This document shows, piece after piece, positions 55,059 through 63,884 of a DNA stretch of 64,000 nt. The notes below the pieces were generated by a model that made no database searches, was not told the DNA's origin, and saw nothing but the letters and a program-made list of their open reading frames with translations. The stretch lies in the NCBI GenBank assembly GCA_028292265.1, contig JAQGMR010000006.1, forward strand, positions 124,001 to 188,000, in the 5' to 3' direction. The position numbers and the translations under genes were made by a program. Numbering within the stretch: the stretch's first letter is position 1; every line of letters starts with the position of its first letter. The stretch is from Herminiimonas sp. Its GTDB lineage: Bacteria > Pseudomonadota > Gammaproteobacteria > Burkholderiales > Burkholderiaceae_D.

Positions 55059-55856
55059 TCAGGGTTTTACGAATTTCAGGGCAAACTTGTCTGACTGTTG
55101 CTCACGGTCGGACGATGGGCGGTCCCGGCGGTCCGACGGATTGGAATAAAATTCCCCGCGCTGTTGCAGGCGGAAGCCGGCTTGCTGTACTTCGGAAATC
55201 ACGCTGGCTTCGTCAATGCGGTGCAGTGTCGACGAGTCCGCCGTGCCGCTGCCCGGCCGGGCAGCGTGGTCCACAATCACCAGATGGCCGCCTGGCTTGA
55301 GTGCGTCGAACAAGTGACGGTTCATCTGCAGGCGGTCGACCGGCATGTTTGCGATGTCATGGTAGTTCAGGATCAGGGTGGCCAGATCAAGCGGAGGCGT
55401 GCCAGGTGGCACCGGGTCCTGGAATGGTCGCACCGTGGGAATGATGTTTGGTTGCGGATGATCCGCGAGACGCTTCTCGAGGTTTGGCCGCCGTTGGTCG
55501 ACCTGTGCATACACCTTGCCACTCGGTCCGACAGCCAGAGCCAGCAACTGGGTGGTATAACCTCCGCCGGCATCGACGTCGATGACATTCATTCCCGGAC
55601 GCGGCTGTACGAATGAAAGGAACTCAGTGGGTTTTCGCCGGGCGTCCGCAGCGCGGTCGGCTTCCGTACGCACGGGACTCGATGCGATATCTTGATACGT
55701 CGCGTTACTGGACGGCGAAGAGAGGGGGATGGACTGCGAAGCGACTGGCGCGGGCGATCGGGCCGCACATCCGGCAAGGAAAAGCGCCGCTGCAAGTGCA
55801 GCAACCGGGGCAAGCTGTAGGGCGGGCTTTTGCACAGTGTTCTGGGACGCTTTCAT
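55059..55856 (-). CDS. Predicted methyltransferase lipoprotein (COG4798-like)
   Basis: A 265-residue protein with a lipoprotein signal ending LAGC (Cys30). The mature domain looks like a class I methyltransferase: GMNVIDVDAGGGYTTQLLA is motif I, DLATLILNYHDIANM follows, and ALKPGGHLVIVDHAARPGSG is the later motif. A SAM-fold in the envelope is odd since SAM is cytosolic, yet COG4798-type exported proteins are known in proteobacteria. Its activity is doubtful. It stands convergent with the SDR frame. Confidence 0.82.
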   Translation of the reverse strand: MKASQNTVQKPALQLAPVAALAAALFLAGCAARSPAPVASQSIPLSSPSSNATYQDIASSPVRTEADRAADARRKPTEFLSFVQPRPGMNVIDVDAGGGYTTQLLALAVGPSGKVYAQVDQRRPNLEKRLADHPQPNIIPTVRPFQDPVPPGTPPLDLATLILNYHDIANMPVDRLQMNRHLFDALKPGGHLVIVDHAARPGSGTADSSTLHRIDEASVISEVQQAGFRLQQRGEFYSNPSDRRDRPSSDREQQSDKFALKFVKP

Positions 55857-56337
55857 GGCGGTGCTCTCCTGGTGTTGGTGGCGGGTGTTCAGGCCAGCGC
55901 GATGGATACTGAAATTATCGCCATCGGTCGAGGCCTGGTCTGGATCGGTCGATCACTACATCGCTACATCGTTGCTCAAGGGCGCTACCGCGGCTTGAGC
56001 CGGATTACATAGTAGTCGAACAAGTTCCACCGCTGAAAAACGGACGTCGGATTTCCGCGACAGACTTCGACGATACGAAAGTTTCGGGCCCGGAAGGGTG
56101 CTTTCCGCCAAGCCATGTCGAAAAAATCCTGTTATCTATCGTTCGAATCCAGATGCCGAAATCATGCGTATACCGGAGTGTGCGCTACCAAAATATGACC
56201 GAAAGTAAATAATCCATGTCCGATTTGTCCGAAGCGCCGGCTTTGGTCGGGGCTGTCTCCTCATGCCGCCCGGCCGATATGTCATTGGCTTGTGTGCGGC
56301 CTTGCCAATCAGTCTCCCGCGATACCTGGAGGGCAGC
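55857..56337. other. Divergent intergenic region
   Basis: About 480 bases between the leftward methyltransferase lipoprotein and the rightward repressor-like gene; no gene or RNA recognised. Confidence 0.45.
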
Positions 56338-56820
56338 ATGAGCGTCTCTAGCGAACGACGCGGATTTAGTGCGCGTCTCAAAACAGCGCTAGCCAATGTG
56401 TCAGAGGCTCCGGAAAGCGCGACACTGCTGGCGCGTAACTTCAATGCTCGTTACCCGTGGCAGCCAATTACTGTGCATGCTGCGCGCAAATGGCTGCTTG
56501 GCGAAGCTATTCCAACACAGGACAAACTCCGCGTCATAGCGGAGTGGCTGGCGGTATCGGTGATGTGGTTACGCTATGGCGAAGGGGAGGGTGCCCCGGT
56601 ATTGAGTTATCCGCCGGCCGCTGAATCCTATGGCTTCGATTCCGCGGACGTCAAACTTCTTGAAGACGTGCGAGCGCTCAAGGATCACGAGCGGCGACTC
56701 ATTAATGACCTGGTTCAAATGTTCTTGCAAAACCAGGATGGCAAGCACGGGGTCCGGGAACCTGTTGCGGCATACCGAGTGGACCGCGAGGCGATCGTAC
56801 CCGAGCCAGCGCAGGGCTAG
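56338..56820 (+). CDS. Small DNA-binding regulator, phage-repressor-like
   Basis: A 160-residue protein. Residues 1-75 form a helix-rich region (FSARLKTALANVSEA, AARKWLLGEAIPTQDKLRVIAEWLAVSVMWLRYG) that resembles lambda-type HTH repressors used in Burkholderiales; the W-L-x-G-E and VSxxWLRYG signatures are typical. The C-terminal helix DHERRLINDLVQMFLQ could dimerise. CTGGAGG precedes the ATG at 56338. The longer frame from 56263 is not supported. Target unknown. Confidence 0.75.
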   Translation: MSVSSERRGFSARLKTALANVSEAPESATLLARNFNARYPWQPITVHAARKWLLGEAIPTQDKLRVIAEWLAVSVMWLRYGEGEGAPVLSYPPAAESYGFDSADVKLLEDVRALKDHERRLINDLVQMFLQNQDGKHGVREPVAAYRVDREAIVPEPAQG

Positions 56821-56958
56821 GTCCGCCACGTGGCGATGGCAACGCATGAACACCCGCGCCAAAGCTTATGCTGCACTGCGTAGTGACGAACGCAATCTGT
56901 TCGGGCAAAATCCCGCTGCAGCTAAAAAATCTATTCCCAAGGATGGAGCAGGAGACAT

Positions 56959-56991
56959 AAAACCCGCCCGAAGCGATTCCGGCGGGTTTTT
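56959..56991 (+). terminator. Rho-independent terminator
   Basis: AAAACCCGCC and GGCGGGTTTTT form a strong A/T-flanked stem about 140 bases downstream of the repressor-like gene. Confidence 0.85.
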
Positions 56992-57157
56992 CTTCGCTCG
57001 AATCACCACAGAGACTAAGGTTCGAAAGTTAACCTTCTGTGATGCTCGATCGCGAGACGGCCCTTTGACCTCAAGACCCTGTAACGGGTCGCCCCGACGT
57101 AATATTCTGCACCGCGGCTTATTCACGGCACGAATATGAGTTATACGAATTGGAAAG

Positions 57158-57186
57158 CAGACACTGGCCATATCGGCGGCTATAGT
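57158..57186 (+). promoter_or_regulatory. Candidate sigma-70 promoter for sRNA
   Basis: CAGACA (4 of 6 to TTGACA) and TATAGT (5 of 6 to TATAAT) are separated by exactly 17 bases. No gene on this strand follows before the terminator at 57227. Confidence 0.4.
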
Positions 57187-57192
57187 GAATTC

Positions 57193-57258
57193 GTCTCCTC
57201 CAGCCTCTAAAAGGGATGGATTTAAGCCCGGCACCTTCTGGTTGCCGGGTTTTTTTTT
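57193..57258 (+). ncRNA. Candidate small RNA with anti-Shine-Dalgarno 5' end
   Basis: A predicted transcript of about 66 bases, from the candidate start near 57193 to the U-tract of the terminator at 57227-57258. The 5' end contains TCTCCTCC, complementary to a Shine-Dalgarno sequence, and is followed by a mixed linker and a strong terminator. No open reading frame fits. Existence and role are inference from sequence. Confidence 0.35.
57227..57258 (+). terminator. Rho-independent terminator without upstream gene
   Basis: CCCGGCA and TGCCGGG form a 7-bp stem followed by nine T. It works only in the plus direction, yet the neighbouring gene is on the minus strand. Confidence 0.85.
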
Positions 57259-57613
57259 ATTCTGCGCCAAACCCGCGCTCCGCGCGGCCTCCGGGCGCCA
57301 AGCCTGAGGACAGGATTGGCTCGTAGCGCGTGATTGCGTCATACATCCTGACGATCGCACTGATCATCCCATACACCTCGCGATCTTCAATGCCGGAAAG
57401 ATTCTCCATTATTGAGGATCGGTCTGCCTTTTCCTTGTTCCTTACCGCGCCAGTCAGAAGCTTCAAAAATTCGTCCCGAATCTCGGCCGGAACATCCTTC
57501 TTGGAAAGCCGTACCAAGTGGTCAGAACATGCCTGGGCCAGTCGACTTCGCTGTGAATCGGGACCGGCGAGGATTTGTATGGATGAGTGAAAGGCTTCCC
57601 AGGCAGTTGGCAT
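57257..57613 (-). CDS. Hypothetical helical protein
   Basis: A 118-residue protein starting MPTAWEAFHSSIQILAG. The sequence is largely helical and charged (SRLAQACSDHLVRLSKKDVP, IRDEFLKLLTGAVRNKEKAD, VYGMISAIVRMYDAI). GGAGTCCACT before the ATG at 57613 decides the start over an ATG at 57628 and a frame to 57670. No domain recognised; similar small helical proteins occur in Oxalobacteraceae (recollection, not checked). Cytoplasmic. Confidence 0.65.
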   Translation of the reverse strand: MPTAWEAFHSSIQILAGPDSQRSRLAQACSDHLVRLSKKDVPAEIRDEFLKLLTGAVRNKEKADRSSIMENLSGIEDREVYGMISAIVRMYDAITRYEPILSSGLAPGGRAERGFGAE

Positions 57614-57978
57614 AGTGGACTCCGGCATGATGCAGAAAGCGAAAGGAGCGAAAAGGCGGATTGTAACCAACCTTAGAGCAACTTACTTTTAGTAATGTGC
57701 CATTAGACTTCTCGCCAACGTGATAAGCCATCCCATGAACTAGGGGTTTTTCTATGCCTAAGCGGTCCTTTCTTTGTGATCAAGAGAAATTTGCCGGCCG
57801 CCATATTTTGTTGCTAAAGTAGGCACGCCTGCGGCAGACGGCAAAAGGCGCTTTCGAGCGTCTGAATGCCTCAAAGTCGTAACTTCGCGACCTCGAATGT
57901 CCGGTGGCTGCTGGTACCGGCCCTGCAGGTAGCACGACGGCATATACTGGATAAATCGGAACGCAAAGGGAGACGCTC
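57614..57978. other. Divergent intergenic region
   Basis: About 365 bases between the helical hypothetical protein and uspA; no gene recognised. AGGGAGA at the end is the uspA ribosome-binding site. Confidence 0.5.
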
Positions 57979-58452
57979 ATGTATCGGAAAATTCTGGTCG
58001 CCTACAACGGCACCAAGGAAAGCCGTTTTGCGCTGAACGAATGCATCCGTCTGGCACCGGATCCGTCTGCGGAGGTCCATCTTGTGGTCGTGGTTACGCC
58101 GCCCCCCTATCTGCTGGTTGGCGAATATGCCGCGGCAGCCGTGCTAAGCGTGGAAGAGGGCCTGGCCGCGGAGCGGCAAAAGATGGAAATAGAGCTTGGG
58201 GAAGGGAACGCGATGTTGACCGGCGCCGGGATGCGCGTGATAAACCACCTTGAAGTCGGCGAGCCGGCTGACATCATTCAAAGTCTTTCCCAGTCCCTCG
58301 GAATCGAACTGGTGATTGTTGGTCACTCCCGGCACAAGCCGCTCGCCATGCGCTGGTGGCGCGGGTCAATGGATGCAATGCTGGTTGAAAAAGTACGTTG
58401 CAGTCTTCTTGTAGCGGGCGATCCGGTGCAGCACACCCCAAGCAAAAAGTAA
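57979..58452 (+). CDS. Universal stress protein (UspA family)
   Basis: A 157-residue alpha/beta protein. The N-terminal MYRKILVAYNGTKESRFALNE, the middle VINHLEVGEPADIIQSLSQSL and LVIVGHSRHKPLAMRWWRGSM follow the Usp fold. The ATP-binding G-x2-G-x9-G-S motif is altered (GHSRHKPLAM, Arg at the second Gly), though the final GS is kept, so nucleotide binding is uncertain. Usp proteins aid survival in stress. AGGGAGA precedes the ATG. Confidence 0.9.
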   Translation: MYRKILVAYNGTKESRFALNECIRLAPDPSAEVHLVVVVTPPPYLLVGEYAAAAVLSVEEGLAAERQKMEIELGEGNAMLTGAGMRVINHLEVGEPADIIQSLSQSLGIELVIVGHSRHKPLAMRWWRGSMDAMLVEKVRCSLLVAGDPVQHTPSKK

Positions 58453-58737
58453 GGGGTGACGCGATGGGCATTGCAGGCCCGTGATCAACCCGAAACCCAG
58501 TCTTCTTTTCTGCGCCGCAATGCGGGCATAGATCCTACTCATCTCCACCTGACTTGGCCCTCCCGCTTGCGCGGAGTGGGGGCTTTCGGTTGTGCGAAGT
58601 CAAACCTCGTCTTGCTGCTGACACGGTCTGTGTAGCAATTTATTCGAATCCGGTTACCGGTTGATCTTTCTCATGCGACGCGCATTTCTAGTGGGTAATC
58701 TCCAAGACAACGAGTACGCCCATTTCGCGGAGAAAAT

Positions 58738-58947
58738 ATGGAACAAGGTAACGGCCGAAACATGCAGCCGACTAACGCACAACAACCGGGCGTTTCACAA
58801 GCAAAACCGATGCTGCCTGCGAAAGGGTTTTGCTGGTATTGCGATCATGCCGTAGACAATGTGCGGCGATTCTGCAGTGTGGCGTGCCGCGAGGACTACT
58901 TCGAAGAAGAGGCCGAATTTGGCTCCCAGTCGCACGCGGCGGAGTAA
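58738..58947 (+). CDS. Small zinc-binding protein
   Basis: A 69-residue protein with the motif GFCWYCDHAVDNVRRFCSVACREDYFEEE, in which Cys-x2-Cys and Cys-x3-Cys pairs would hold zinc in a treble-clef-like manner. GCGGAG lies seven bases before the ATG. The N-terminal third is Gln/Asn/Pro-rich and likely disordered. Role unknown. Confidence 0.7.
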   Translation: MEQGNGRNMQPTNAQQPGVSQAKPMLPAKGFCWYCDHAVDNVRRFCSVACREDYFEEEAEFGSQSHAAE

Positions 58948-59136
58948 TCGGCTTCGAATCTCATCCGCTTCGGCAAGGCTGGCGATTATTAAGCGATTTG
59001 ATTGACTAAAGGAGCTTAAACTCCCATTTCGGCCGCCGACGTTCGCTGTCAAGCGGGCCGTTGCGCAATCTCAAAAAAGTATATCAACAACCCGCCACAA
59101 TCCAGTGAGCAGTTATCAACCTGGAGAGGGCGAATC

Positions 59137-59436
59137 ATGAGCGACAAAAACCCGACGGACACGGTTCATTACGACCCCGATAATCTTCTGGGGTCGATTA
59201 TTGGCAAACTTAATCTGAAAAACGATGCGGCACTTTCGCGAGCTCTGGAAGTAGCGCCTCCCGTGATCAGCAAGATCCGCCATCGGAGGCTGCCAGTCGG
59301 CGCTTCTCTATTAATTCGAATGCATGAGGTTACGCAGCTGAGTATTAAGGATCTGCGGACGCTCATGGGGGATCGGCGGAACAAGTTCCGTATCAGCGAC
59401 AAGCAATTCAAGCCGCGCACTGCGACTGTTGCGTAA
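59137..59436 (+). CDS. Small helix-turn-helix protein
   Basis: A 99-residue protein with a Cro/CI-like helical arrangement: NLLGSIIGKLNLKNDAALSRAL, VAPPVISKIRHRRLPVGASLL and IRMHEVTQLSIKDLRTLMG. The VAPPVISKIRHRR segment reads as a recognition helix. GGAGAGGGCG precedes the ATG. The resemblance to lambda-type HTH regulators is good, though family is not certain. The target is unknown. Confidence 0.75.
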   Translation: MSDKNPTDTVHYDPDNLLGSIIGKLNLKNDAALSRALEVAPPVISKIRHRRLPVGASLLIRMHEVTQLSIKDLRTLMGDRRNKFRISDKQFKPRTATVA

Positions 59437-59528
59437 CGCTTGAACTGGCGGCTTGCAACGCCTTTGGCTAGCCTGCGCCAGCGCGGCGCAGCTTGGCCAT
59501 GCAGAAACCACCGAATAGCGAGTGATGA

Positions 59529-59789
59529 TCAGTCCACGGACGGACGCCGGTTAGGGCTTTTTCGTCGTTTCCTCGTCGCATTTGAATCGAGTCGCTCCGG
59601 TGCCCGCTTTCGGTCCAACTCGTGTGCTTCCCGCGCCATCGCCAACCCGCCTCGATAACGAGCGTTGTCAAAGCCGCGCCACGAGCGAATATCGTGCAGC
59701 GGCCGGCCATCCCGGATGAAGGAAACGTCGGGCTTCGATATTATTGTGATCGACGAAGCAGCCGCGTTTTCCCGCTCAAGACACTCCAT
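59529..59789 (-). CDS. Hypothetical protein (weak)
   Basis: An 86-residue frame. The middle (SFIRDGRPLHDIRSWRGFDNARYRGGLAMAREAHELDRKR) looks protein-like rather than random, while the ends are basic and low-complexity. No ribosome-binding site precedes the ATG. A real small gene is possible but not demonstrated. Confidence 0.3.
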   Translation of the reverse strand: MECLERENAAASSITIISKPDVSFIRDGRPLHDIRSWRGFDNARYRGGLAMAREAHELDRKRAPERLDSNATRKRRKSPNRRPSVD

Positions 59790-59879
59790 GTGTCAACTTC
59801 ACGATATCGCCGAATAGACCCGACCTGTTCGATTGTGGCGTCGCAAAACCACGCTGTGTTTCGAGCATATTATCGATAT

Positions 59880-59953
59880 CGAGTCATCTCCAACTCGACT
59901 CAAATGGGTAGGCAGCGAGTTTCCCGCAGCGCAAGCCGCTGCGGGATTTTTTT
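59880..59953 (+). ncRNA. Candidate double-hairpin small RNA
   Basis: CGAGT (59880-59884) and ACTCG (59893-59897) form a first hairpin whose 8-base loop, CATCTCCA, has a CUCC anti-Shine-Dalgarno core. The terminator hairpin at 59923 is the second. TATTAT at 59868-59873 is a suitable -10 that predicts a start at about 59880; no good -35 is visible. Inference from sequence only. Confidence 0.3.
59923..59953 (+). terminator. Rho-independent terminator without upstream gene
   Basis: CCCGCAGC and GCTGCGGG form an 8-bp stem with a 7-base loop, followed by A and seven T. The nearest plus-strand gene ends almost 490 bases upstream. Confidence 0.85.
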
Positions 59954-60204
59954 CAGCCGCGGCACTCCTGGTTTAATGTGGACGCGGGTAGTGTTTCTGC
60001 CCGTGATAAGTGACAGATTTCGCTTCCGCGGCGAGCACGGCGTCGTCGACGGGCGGCGTTTTTGTGTGAGCGCAAGGACAGTGGGGCGCTTCGAGCTATG
60101 GTGAAGGCGTCAGCAATGAATCGGCCACTCCAGACGGGTGCGTTGGCGTTCTTTAACGGCAGCCCGACAGGGATAGTGACGCAAATATTTTTGACAAGGT
60201 CGAC

Positions 60205-60402
60205 ATGCGCTTTCCAACTTATTCGGATGAAGTGATCGAAGCCATGGTGGAAGCAATGTGCAGCATGCACGCGTCCGCACGCGACCGCGAAATCTATCGA
60301 GAAGCGCTACGCGGCCTGGTCCGGCTTGGCCAGGCTGAGCAACTGCTTAGCATGCAAATCGACTTCAACTGCCTGACGCGCGGACCTACGTTGCATCATT
60401 GA
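60205..60402 (+). CDS. Small hypothetical protein
   Basis: A 65-residue helical protein (SDEVIEAMVEAMCSMHASARDREIYREALRGLVRLGQAEQLLSM). AAGGTCGAC precedes the ATG. No domain recognised. It is convergent with the HAD phosphatase gene, whose end is only 8 bases away. Confidence 0.5.
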   Translation: MRFPTYSDEVIEAMVEAMCSMHASARDREIYREALRGLVRLGQAEQLLSMQIDFNCLTRGPTLHH

Positions 60403-60410
60403 CGGCGCGG

Positions 60411-61031
60411 TCACGAATCCGCACTGCGAATTGCATCGATGATGCTGTCGGTCCCAGTGACGTGTACTGCCATCATGCCGACAGCCTTGGCGCCATCGAC
60501 GTTTTCCATGGTGTCGTCGAAAAAAAGAATGTGCCGTGGGTCCAGACCGGCGGCGCTTGCGACATGCAGGAAAGCTTCAGCGTCCGGCTTGCGCAGACCA
60601 ATTTCCGACGAGACAAACACTTCCGCGAAATTCGCTAGCATGCCAGCATATGCTCGCTCCCAGCGCACATGATGCGTGCGGTTTGAATTGCTGAACAGGT
60701 AAAGCGGTCGTTGCTGCAACAGTCCCGGAAGCAAGCGCGTGGTGCTGACAATTTCCGCGCCCAGGATCGCGTTCCAGCCGCGCTCGAACAGGGCATCGTC
60801 AATATTGATGCCGAGCGAATTTCGCAGTGCGGCGAAATATTGCTCCGCGCTGATTTCGGCACGTTCATGGCGGTGATATGCGTCGTCGACCTTGAAGCGG
60901 GATCGCAATAGCGTAGCGTCAATGCCGCTTGCGAGGGACCAGTTTTCAAAAGCGCGATTGAAATCGACATCAATCAGGACGCCCCCGAGATCGAAGAGCA
61001 GGGCGTCGATGTGTTTTGGTATTGTGAGCAA
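60411..61031 (-). CDS. HAD superfamily hydrolase (subfamily IA)
   Basis: A 206-residue phosphatase-like protein. HAD motif I is ALLFDLGGVLIDVDF, where the first Asp would be the nucleophile and Gly-Gly replaces the usual second Asp, motif II is YLFSNSN, motif III lies in GLRKPDAEAF (Lys), and motif IV is ILFFDDTMENV. There is no ATG at the proper place; a TTG at 61031 with AAGGGA upstream fits the family start best. A longer frame to 61253 overlaps the divergent prfC start and is rejected. Substrate probably a phosphorylated metabolite. Confidence 0.87.
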   Translation of the reverse strand: MLTIPKHIDALLFDLGGVLIDVDFNRAFENWSLASGIDATLLRSRFKVDDAYHRHERAEISAEQYFAALRNSLGINIDDALFERGWNAILGAEIVSTTRLLPGLLQQRPLYLFSNSNRTHHVRWERAYAGMLANFAEVFVSSEIGLRKPDAEAFLHVASAAGLDPRHILFFDDTMENVDGAKAVGMMAVHVTGTDSIIDAIRSADS

Positions 61032-61245
61032 GGCAAATCCCTTCTTGAGGTCCCGATTGTACGATGCAGGGGAGGGCCTTATGTTCCGACCAGCGCGGAT
61101 GCAAATGCGCCAAAGCCATGCTCCCAGGGGACGTCGCATCAAGACTTCCCAACCGAATTTGAAGAGGAATTCCAGAGCGTTCCCAATGGCAGTTCGACTA
61201 AACCGCCAATAGCCGCTAAAATTTACGGTTTTCCGCAGCCCCTCC

Positions 61246-62940
61246 ATGGCCACAATTCCCGATCCTGTTACTGCTGGCGAAGCCGCCTTGCCCGTTCATT
61301 CTGGCGACGCCGCCTCGACCCCGGAGACGCGCGTCGTCCCGCTTGAACTGATCGCTCGAGAAGTCGCCCGGCGTCGTACCTTCGGCATCATTTCCCATCC
61401 AGACGCCGGCAAGACCACACTGACTGAGAAACTGTTGCTGTTTTCGGGCGCCATCCAGCTTGCAGGGACAGTCAAGGCGCGCAAGAGCGGCCGCCATGCT
61501 ACCTCCGACTGGATGGAGATCGAGAAGCAGCGCGGCATTTCGGTGGCGAGTTCGGTGATGCAGTTTGAATATCGCGATCATGTGGTCAACCTGCTTGACA
61601 CGCCGGGACACCAGGACTTTTCGGAAGACACCTATCGCGTCTTGACCGCAGTTGACTCTGCATTGATGGTAATTGACGCGGCGAAGGGCGTTGAGGCGCA
61701 GACCATCAAGCTGCTCAATGTGTGCCGGATGCGGAACACGCCCATCATCACTTTCATGAACAAGCTGGATCGTGAAACGCGTGACCCGCTTGAGTTGCTC
61801 GATGAGCTTGAGTCGGTGCTCGAGATCAGGTGCGCGCCGGTGACATGGCCGATCGGCATGGGCAAGTCCTTCCGTGGGGTGTATCACCTGTTGCGTGACG
61901 AGATCATGCTGTTTGCGGCTGGCAGCGAAAAGGCGGACCAGGCTTTCGAAATCATCAAGGGCATTAACAACCCTCGACTGCTGGAACTGTTCCCGCTTGA
62001 GATGGAACAGCTCAAGATGGAGGTGGAACTTGTGCATGGCGCCTCCAATCCATTCAATCTTGATGCTTTCCTGGCAGGGCAACTGACGCCGGTTTTCTTT
62101 GGGTCCGCCATAAACAACTTTGGTGTGCGTGAAATACTGAATGCCTTGCTCGACTGGGCTCAACCGCCGCGCGAGCGCGACGCCACGGTGCGCGCCGTAT
62201 TGCCAACCGAGCCGGCCTTTACCGGATTCGTTTTCAAGATCCAGGCGAACATGGATCCCGCCCATCGCGACCGCATCGCCTTCCTGCGCGTGTGTTCCGG
62301 GCGCTTCGAGCGTGGCATGAAGATCCGCCACCTTCGCCTCAACCGCGACATCAAGGTGTCGAGCGTGGTGACGTTCATGGCAGCGAGCCGTGAACAGGTC
62401 GAAGAAGCCTACGCGGGCGATATCATTGGCCTGCCCAACCACGGCAACATGCAGATTGGCGACACGTTCTCGGAGGGCGAGCCACTGCAGTTCACCGGCA
62501 TTCCGTATTTTGCGCCAGACTTCTTTCGCTCAGTCCGCATTCGCAATCCCCTCAAGATCAAGCAACTGCACAAGGGCTTGCAGCAGTTGGGGGAAGAGGG
62601 CGCAGTGCAGGTCTTCAAGCCGGTCCACAGCGGCGACCTGGTGCTCGGCGCGGTGGGCGTGCTGCAGTTTGAAGTCGTAGCGAGTCGCCTGCTTAATGAG
62701 TATGGGGTGGACGCGGTATTCGAGGGCACCAGCATCAGCAGCGCGCGCTGGGTTTCCTGCGATGACAAGCGCGTGCTTGCCGATTTCGAAAAGTCTTCCG
62801 CCGGCAATCACATCGCCTACGACGCCGCCGGCAACATGGCGTATCTGGCTACTTCCGGCGTCAATCTCAAGCTGACGCAGGAACGCTGGCCGCAAGTCAC
62901 GTTCCACACTACCCGCGAACACGCGGTTAAAGTCGGCTGA
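61246..62940 (+). CDS. prfC: Peptide chain release factor 3
   Basis: A 564-residue translational GTPase that recycles RF1/RF2 from the ribosome. The G domain has [16 protein letters not shown] (P-loop), the conserved [24 protein letters not shown] switch region, [14 protein letters not shown] and [12 protein letters not shown] (NKxD). Later domains include [20 protein letters not shown] and HRTREHAV-type end. The N-terminus is about 35 residues longer than in E. coli (529 total); no better start codon is seen before the conserved [10 protein letters not shown]. Divergent from the HAD gene. Confidence 0.95.
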   Translation: MATIPDPVTAGEAALPVHSGDAASTPETRVVPLELIAREVARRRTFGIISHPDAGKTTLTEKLLLFSGAIQLAGTVKARKSGRHATSDWMEIEKQRGISVASSVMQFEYRDHVVNLLDTPGHQDFSEDTYRVLTAVDSALMVIDAAKGVEAQTIKLLNVCRMRNTPIITFMNKLDRETRDPLELLDELESVLEIRCAPVTWPIGMGKSFRGVYHLLRDEIMLFAAGSEKADQAFEIIKGINNPRLLELFPLEMEQLKMEVELVHGASNPFNLDAFLAGQLTPVFFGSAINNFGVREILNALLDWAQPPRERDATVRAVLPTEPAFTGFVFKIQANMDPAHRDRIAFLRVCSGRFERGMKIRHLRLNRDIKVSSVVTFMAASREQVEEAYAGDIIGLPNHGNMQIGDTFSEGEPLQFTGIPYFAPDFFRSVRIRNPLKIKQLHKGLQQLGEEGAVQVFKPVHSGDLVLGAVGVLQFEVVASRLLNEYGVDAVFEGTSISSARWVSCDDKRVLADFEKSSAGNHIAYDAAGNMAYLATSGVNLKLTQERWPQVTFHTTREHAVKVG

Positions 62941-63089
62941 CGCACTGCACCACGACGAGAGTGCAGTTATTCGATTGCCGATGAGGTCGGCATAACTGCA
63001 GGACCGTTCCGCCTGCCTTGCGCGATATCAAACGGGGCGGTTGCGCGCTTTCTATACTTATGCGACGCGATCAAGCGACGGCCCGCAAA

Positions 63090-63108
63090 GTTACCCGCCG
63101 AAGGTAAC
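63090..63108. promoter_or_regulatory. Inverted repeat GTTACC-N7-GGTAAC
   Basis: A perfect 6-7-6 inverted repeat ending 51 bases before the gene at 63159; either an operator or a leader hairpin. No regulator is assigned. Confidence 0.3.
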
Positions 63109-63158
63109 AAGTTGGCCACACACGCTCCGCTTCACATCACAAGAATATCGGGGACACG

Positions 63159-63695
63159 ATGCTCACTGCTACCTATTCTCTTGTTACCTTATCGGTAGAA
63201 CAAAAGAATGCGCGGTGCGGACTGTCAGCACTGCAGCAATTCATCAGCAACAACGCGCGAAGTGCGGCACAACCGGATGTGGTCGTCCTGGAGACCGCGA
63301 TCAACAAGCTCTCCGAGTTTGATGAATACTGCCACTCCCGCAAGGTGGAAATGTATGTGATCCCCGCGATCCGCAAGGCCACGCGCGAGGCCGACCCCTT
63401 GCTGGCCGAACTCGAATCCCTAAGCCATCGCGGGCTGTGCATCCTCGGTTCGCTGCGAGTGGGAGTCCGGAGCGCAGTTGGCCAGGGCCGCGAGAAAATT
63501 GAAGAGCTATGCGCCTCGATGGAACTCTATTGCGCCAATCTCTATCAGCGGCTGGTCAAGGAGGAAGAGCTTTTCAATATCGCCCAGCGCGTAATATCGA
63601 TGGACCAGTGGTTTTCTATCGCGGCCGACTTTTTGTCTGACGATGCGGCGCGCAAGCCGCACCATGGCGCGTCTGGAAAACTGCTGCCCGGATGA
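63159..63695 (+). CDS. Hypothetical helical protein, hemerythrin-like possible
   Basis: A 178-residue, almost entirely helical protein. HSRKVEMYVIPAIRKATREADPLLAELESLSHRG has the spacing of a hemerythrin HHE-type helix pair, though the His/Glu ligand pattern is incomplete. CGGGGACACG precedes the ATG. There is no signal peptide. Function unknown; the family suggestion is weak. Confidence 0.6.
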   Translation: MLTATYSLVTLSVEQKNARCGLSALQQFISNNARSAAQPDVVVLETAINKLSEFDEYCHSRKVEMYVIPAIRKATREADPLLAELESLSHRGLCILGSLRVGVRSAVGQGREKIEELCASMELYCANLYQRLVKEEELFNIAQRVISMDQWFSIAADFLSDDAARKPHHGASGKLLPG

Positions 63696-63884
63696 CTGCT
63701 GCCCGGCGGATTGCTGCCTCGTTGACTGTTTAGCCGGACTCCTGCAGTGCAAGAAAATACTTCCTAAGCCGGCATCGCATCCCTGCGCGTCCGGCGAAGC
63801 GAAAATGCGTGACTGCAGATTGCCGCTTGCATAGCCGCCAGATTGTTGGCAAGGTGTTCCCCACGGTGTTTTAGCGGGACATGC

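Larger units (their letters stand above)
56821..57256. other. Region with two plus-strand terminators and a candidate sRNA
   Basis: No protein gene. Contains terminators at 56959-56991 and 57227-57258. The stretch between them carries a promoter-like element and a candidate small RNA. Confidence 0.6.
59437..60204. other. 768-base region with weak ORF, orphan terminator, candidate sRNA
   Basis: Contains a weak minus-strand frame (59529-59789), a strong plus-strand terminator (59923-59953) with no gene directly upstream on that strand, and a candidate small RNA ending in it. Confidence 0.55.

Noticed and set aside
58553-58590. Hairpin-like GC-rich stretch after uspA
   Set aside because: Arms pair poorly and only three T follow; not a convincing terminator.
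61216-62442. 408-codon open frame on the minus strand
   Set aside because: Antisense to prfC, whose GTPase motifs are unmistakable.
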